The position numbers and the translations under genes are program-made. The notes beneath the pieces are model-generated. The model was not told the origin of the DNA. It saw only the letters and a list, made by a program, of their open reading frames with translations, and made no database searches. A stretch of 6,193 bases of DNA from Sphingomonas sp. (GTDB lineage Bacteria > Pseudomonadota > Alphaproteobacteria > Sphingomonadales > Sphingomonadaceae): the NCBI GenBank assembly GCA_013822915.1, contig PNLG01000162.1, positions 1 through 6,193 of the forward strand, read 5' to 3'. This document shows, one piece after another, positions 6,072 to 6,193 of this stretch (positions are counted from its first letter, which is position 1; every line of letters begins with the position of its first letter).

Positions 6072-6144
6072 AAAGATCATCCGACGGTCGCCAACATCGT
6101 CGGTTTCGCGAGCCATGCGCTCGTGGCGCACCTATAGGCTGTGC

Positions 6145-6173
6145 TTGTCGATCCGTCGGCGCGTGGCTATAGG
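6145..6173 (+). promoter_or_regulatory. Housekeeping sigma-70-type promoter reading rightward
   Basis: TTGTCG (6145-6150) and TATAGG (6168-6173) are separated by exactly 17 nt, with CTTG before the -35 and GGC before the -10. This matches the CTTGAC-N17-CTATA style of alphaproteobacterial housekeeping promoters. Transcription would start near 6180 and serve a gene beyond the right edge, divergent from the genes described here. A second CTATAGGC at 6132-6139 lies 35 nt upstream but has no -35 partner. Confidence 0.6.
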
Positions 6174-6193
6174 CGCGCTCAAAGGCCGCGCGC

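Larger units (their letters stand above)
5830..6193. other. Divergent intergenic/regulatory region with an AT-rich core
   Basis: No convincing gene is seen in these 364 bp. The core 5881-6080 is about 40% GC by hand count (79 of 200), far below the flanking genes. It holds five GTTAA copies (5922, 5937, 5997, 6055, 6067), dyads at 5993-6010 and 6056-6071, and GANTC sites at 5977-5981 and 6029-6033. A probable rightward promoter lies at 6145-6173 and a weak leftward one at 5878-5906. The plus frame from the ATG at 5920 is open to the window end, but it has no ribosome site and no recognisable product. Confidence 0.6.

Noticed and set aside
5895..6131. 78-codon minus-strand frame in the intergenic region
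   Set aside because: It has a GTG start with no clear ribosome site, no domain, and overlaps the AT-rich regulatory segment. It is probably chance.
6129..6140. CCTATAGG palindrome as a second rightward -10 element
   Set aside because: No acceptable -35 lies 16-18 nt upstream.
5920..6193. Plus-strand frame from the ATG at 5920, open to the window end (starts MLSSTVLTMFSLFAGAIW)
   Set aside because: It has no Shine-Dalgarno, crosses the good promoter at 6145-6173 and resembles nothing known. It may be real only if the frame continues well past the window, which cannot be seen.

Overview
The window is GC-rich (hand counts of about 70% in coding DNA) apart from one AT-rich gap. It reads as alphaproteobacterial, most likely a sphingomonad (Sphingomonadales). 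The reasons are the tightly packed serS-surE-LysM/M23 cluster, a housekeeping promoter of the form TTGTCG-N17-TATAGG, and a Ser/Gly-rich protein with a PEP-CTERM-like C-terminus. The taxonomic call is inference; there is no rRNA or other marker here.

Every well-supported gene lies on the minus strand, so transcription runs from high to low coordinates. In that order they are: a Ser/Gly-rich presumed envelope protein (5829-4648); serS, seryl-tRNA synthetase (4607-3171); surE, survival/nucleotidase protein (3171-2401); an NlpD-like lipoprotein with two LysM domains and a degenerate M23 domain (2391-1333); tyrS, tyrosyl-tRNA synthetase (1311-85); and possibly the first 21 codons of a secreted protein starting at 63 and running off the left edge. 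The gaps are 40 nt, a 1-nt overlap (TAATG), 9 nt, 21 nt and 21 nt. No terminator-like hairpin is visible between them. From serS onward this looks like one operon joining two aminoacyl-tRNA synthetases, a stress/stationary-phase phosphatase and a cell-wall amidase activator.

The right end (5830-6193) has no convincing gene. About 200 bp of it (5881-6080) is near 40% GC by hand count. It holds five copies of GTTAA, two dyads, two GANTC sites and a possible minus-strand promoter. A good plus-strand promoter at 6145-6173 points off the right edge, so the segment is probably a divergent regulatory region.

The points most worth a second look are: a roughly 45-residue insertion in the catalytic domain of SerRS, encoded by DNA of lower GC and different codon use; loss of three of the four zinc ligands in the M23 protein; the repeat-rich Ser/Gly protein; and the motif-dense divergent intergenic region. 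I saw no clearly new multi-gene system.
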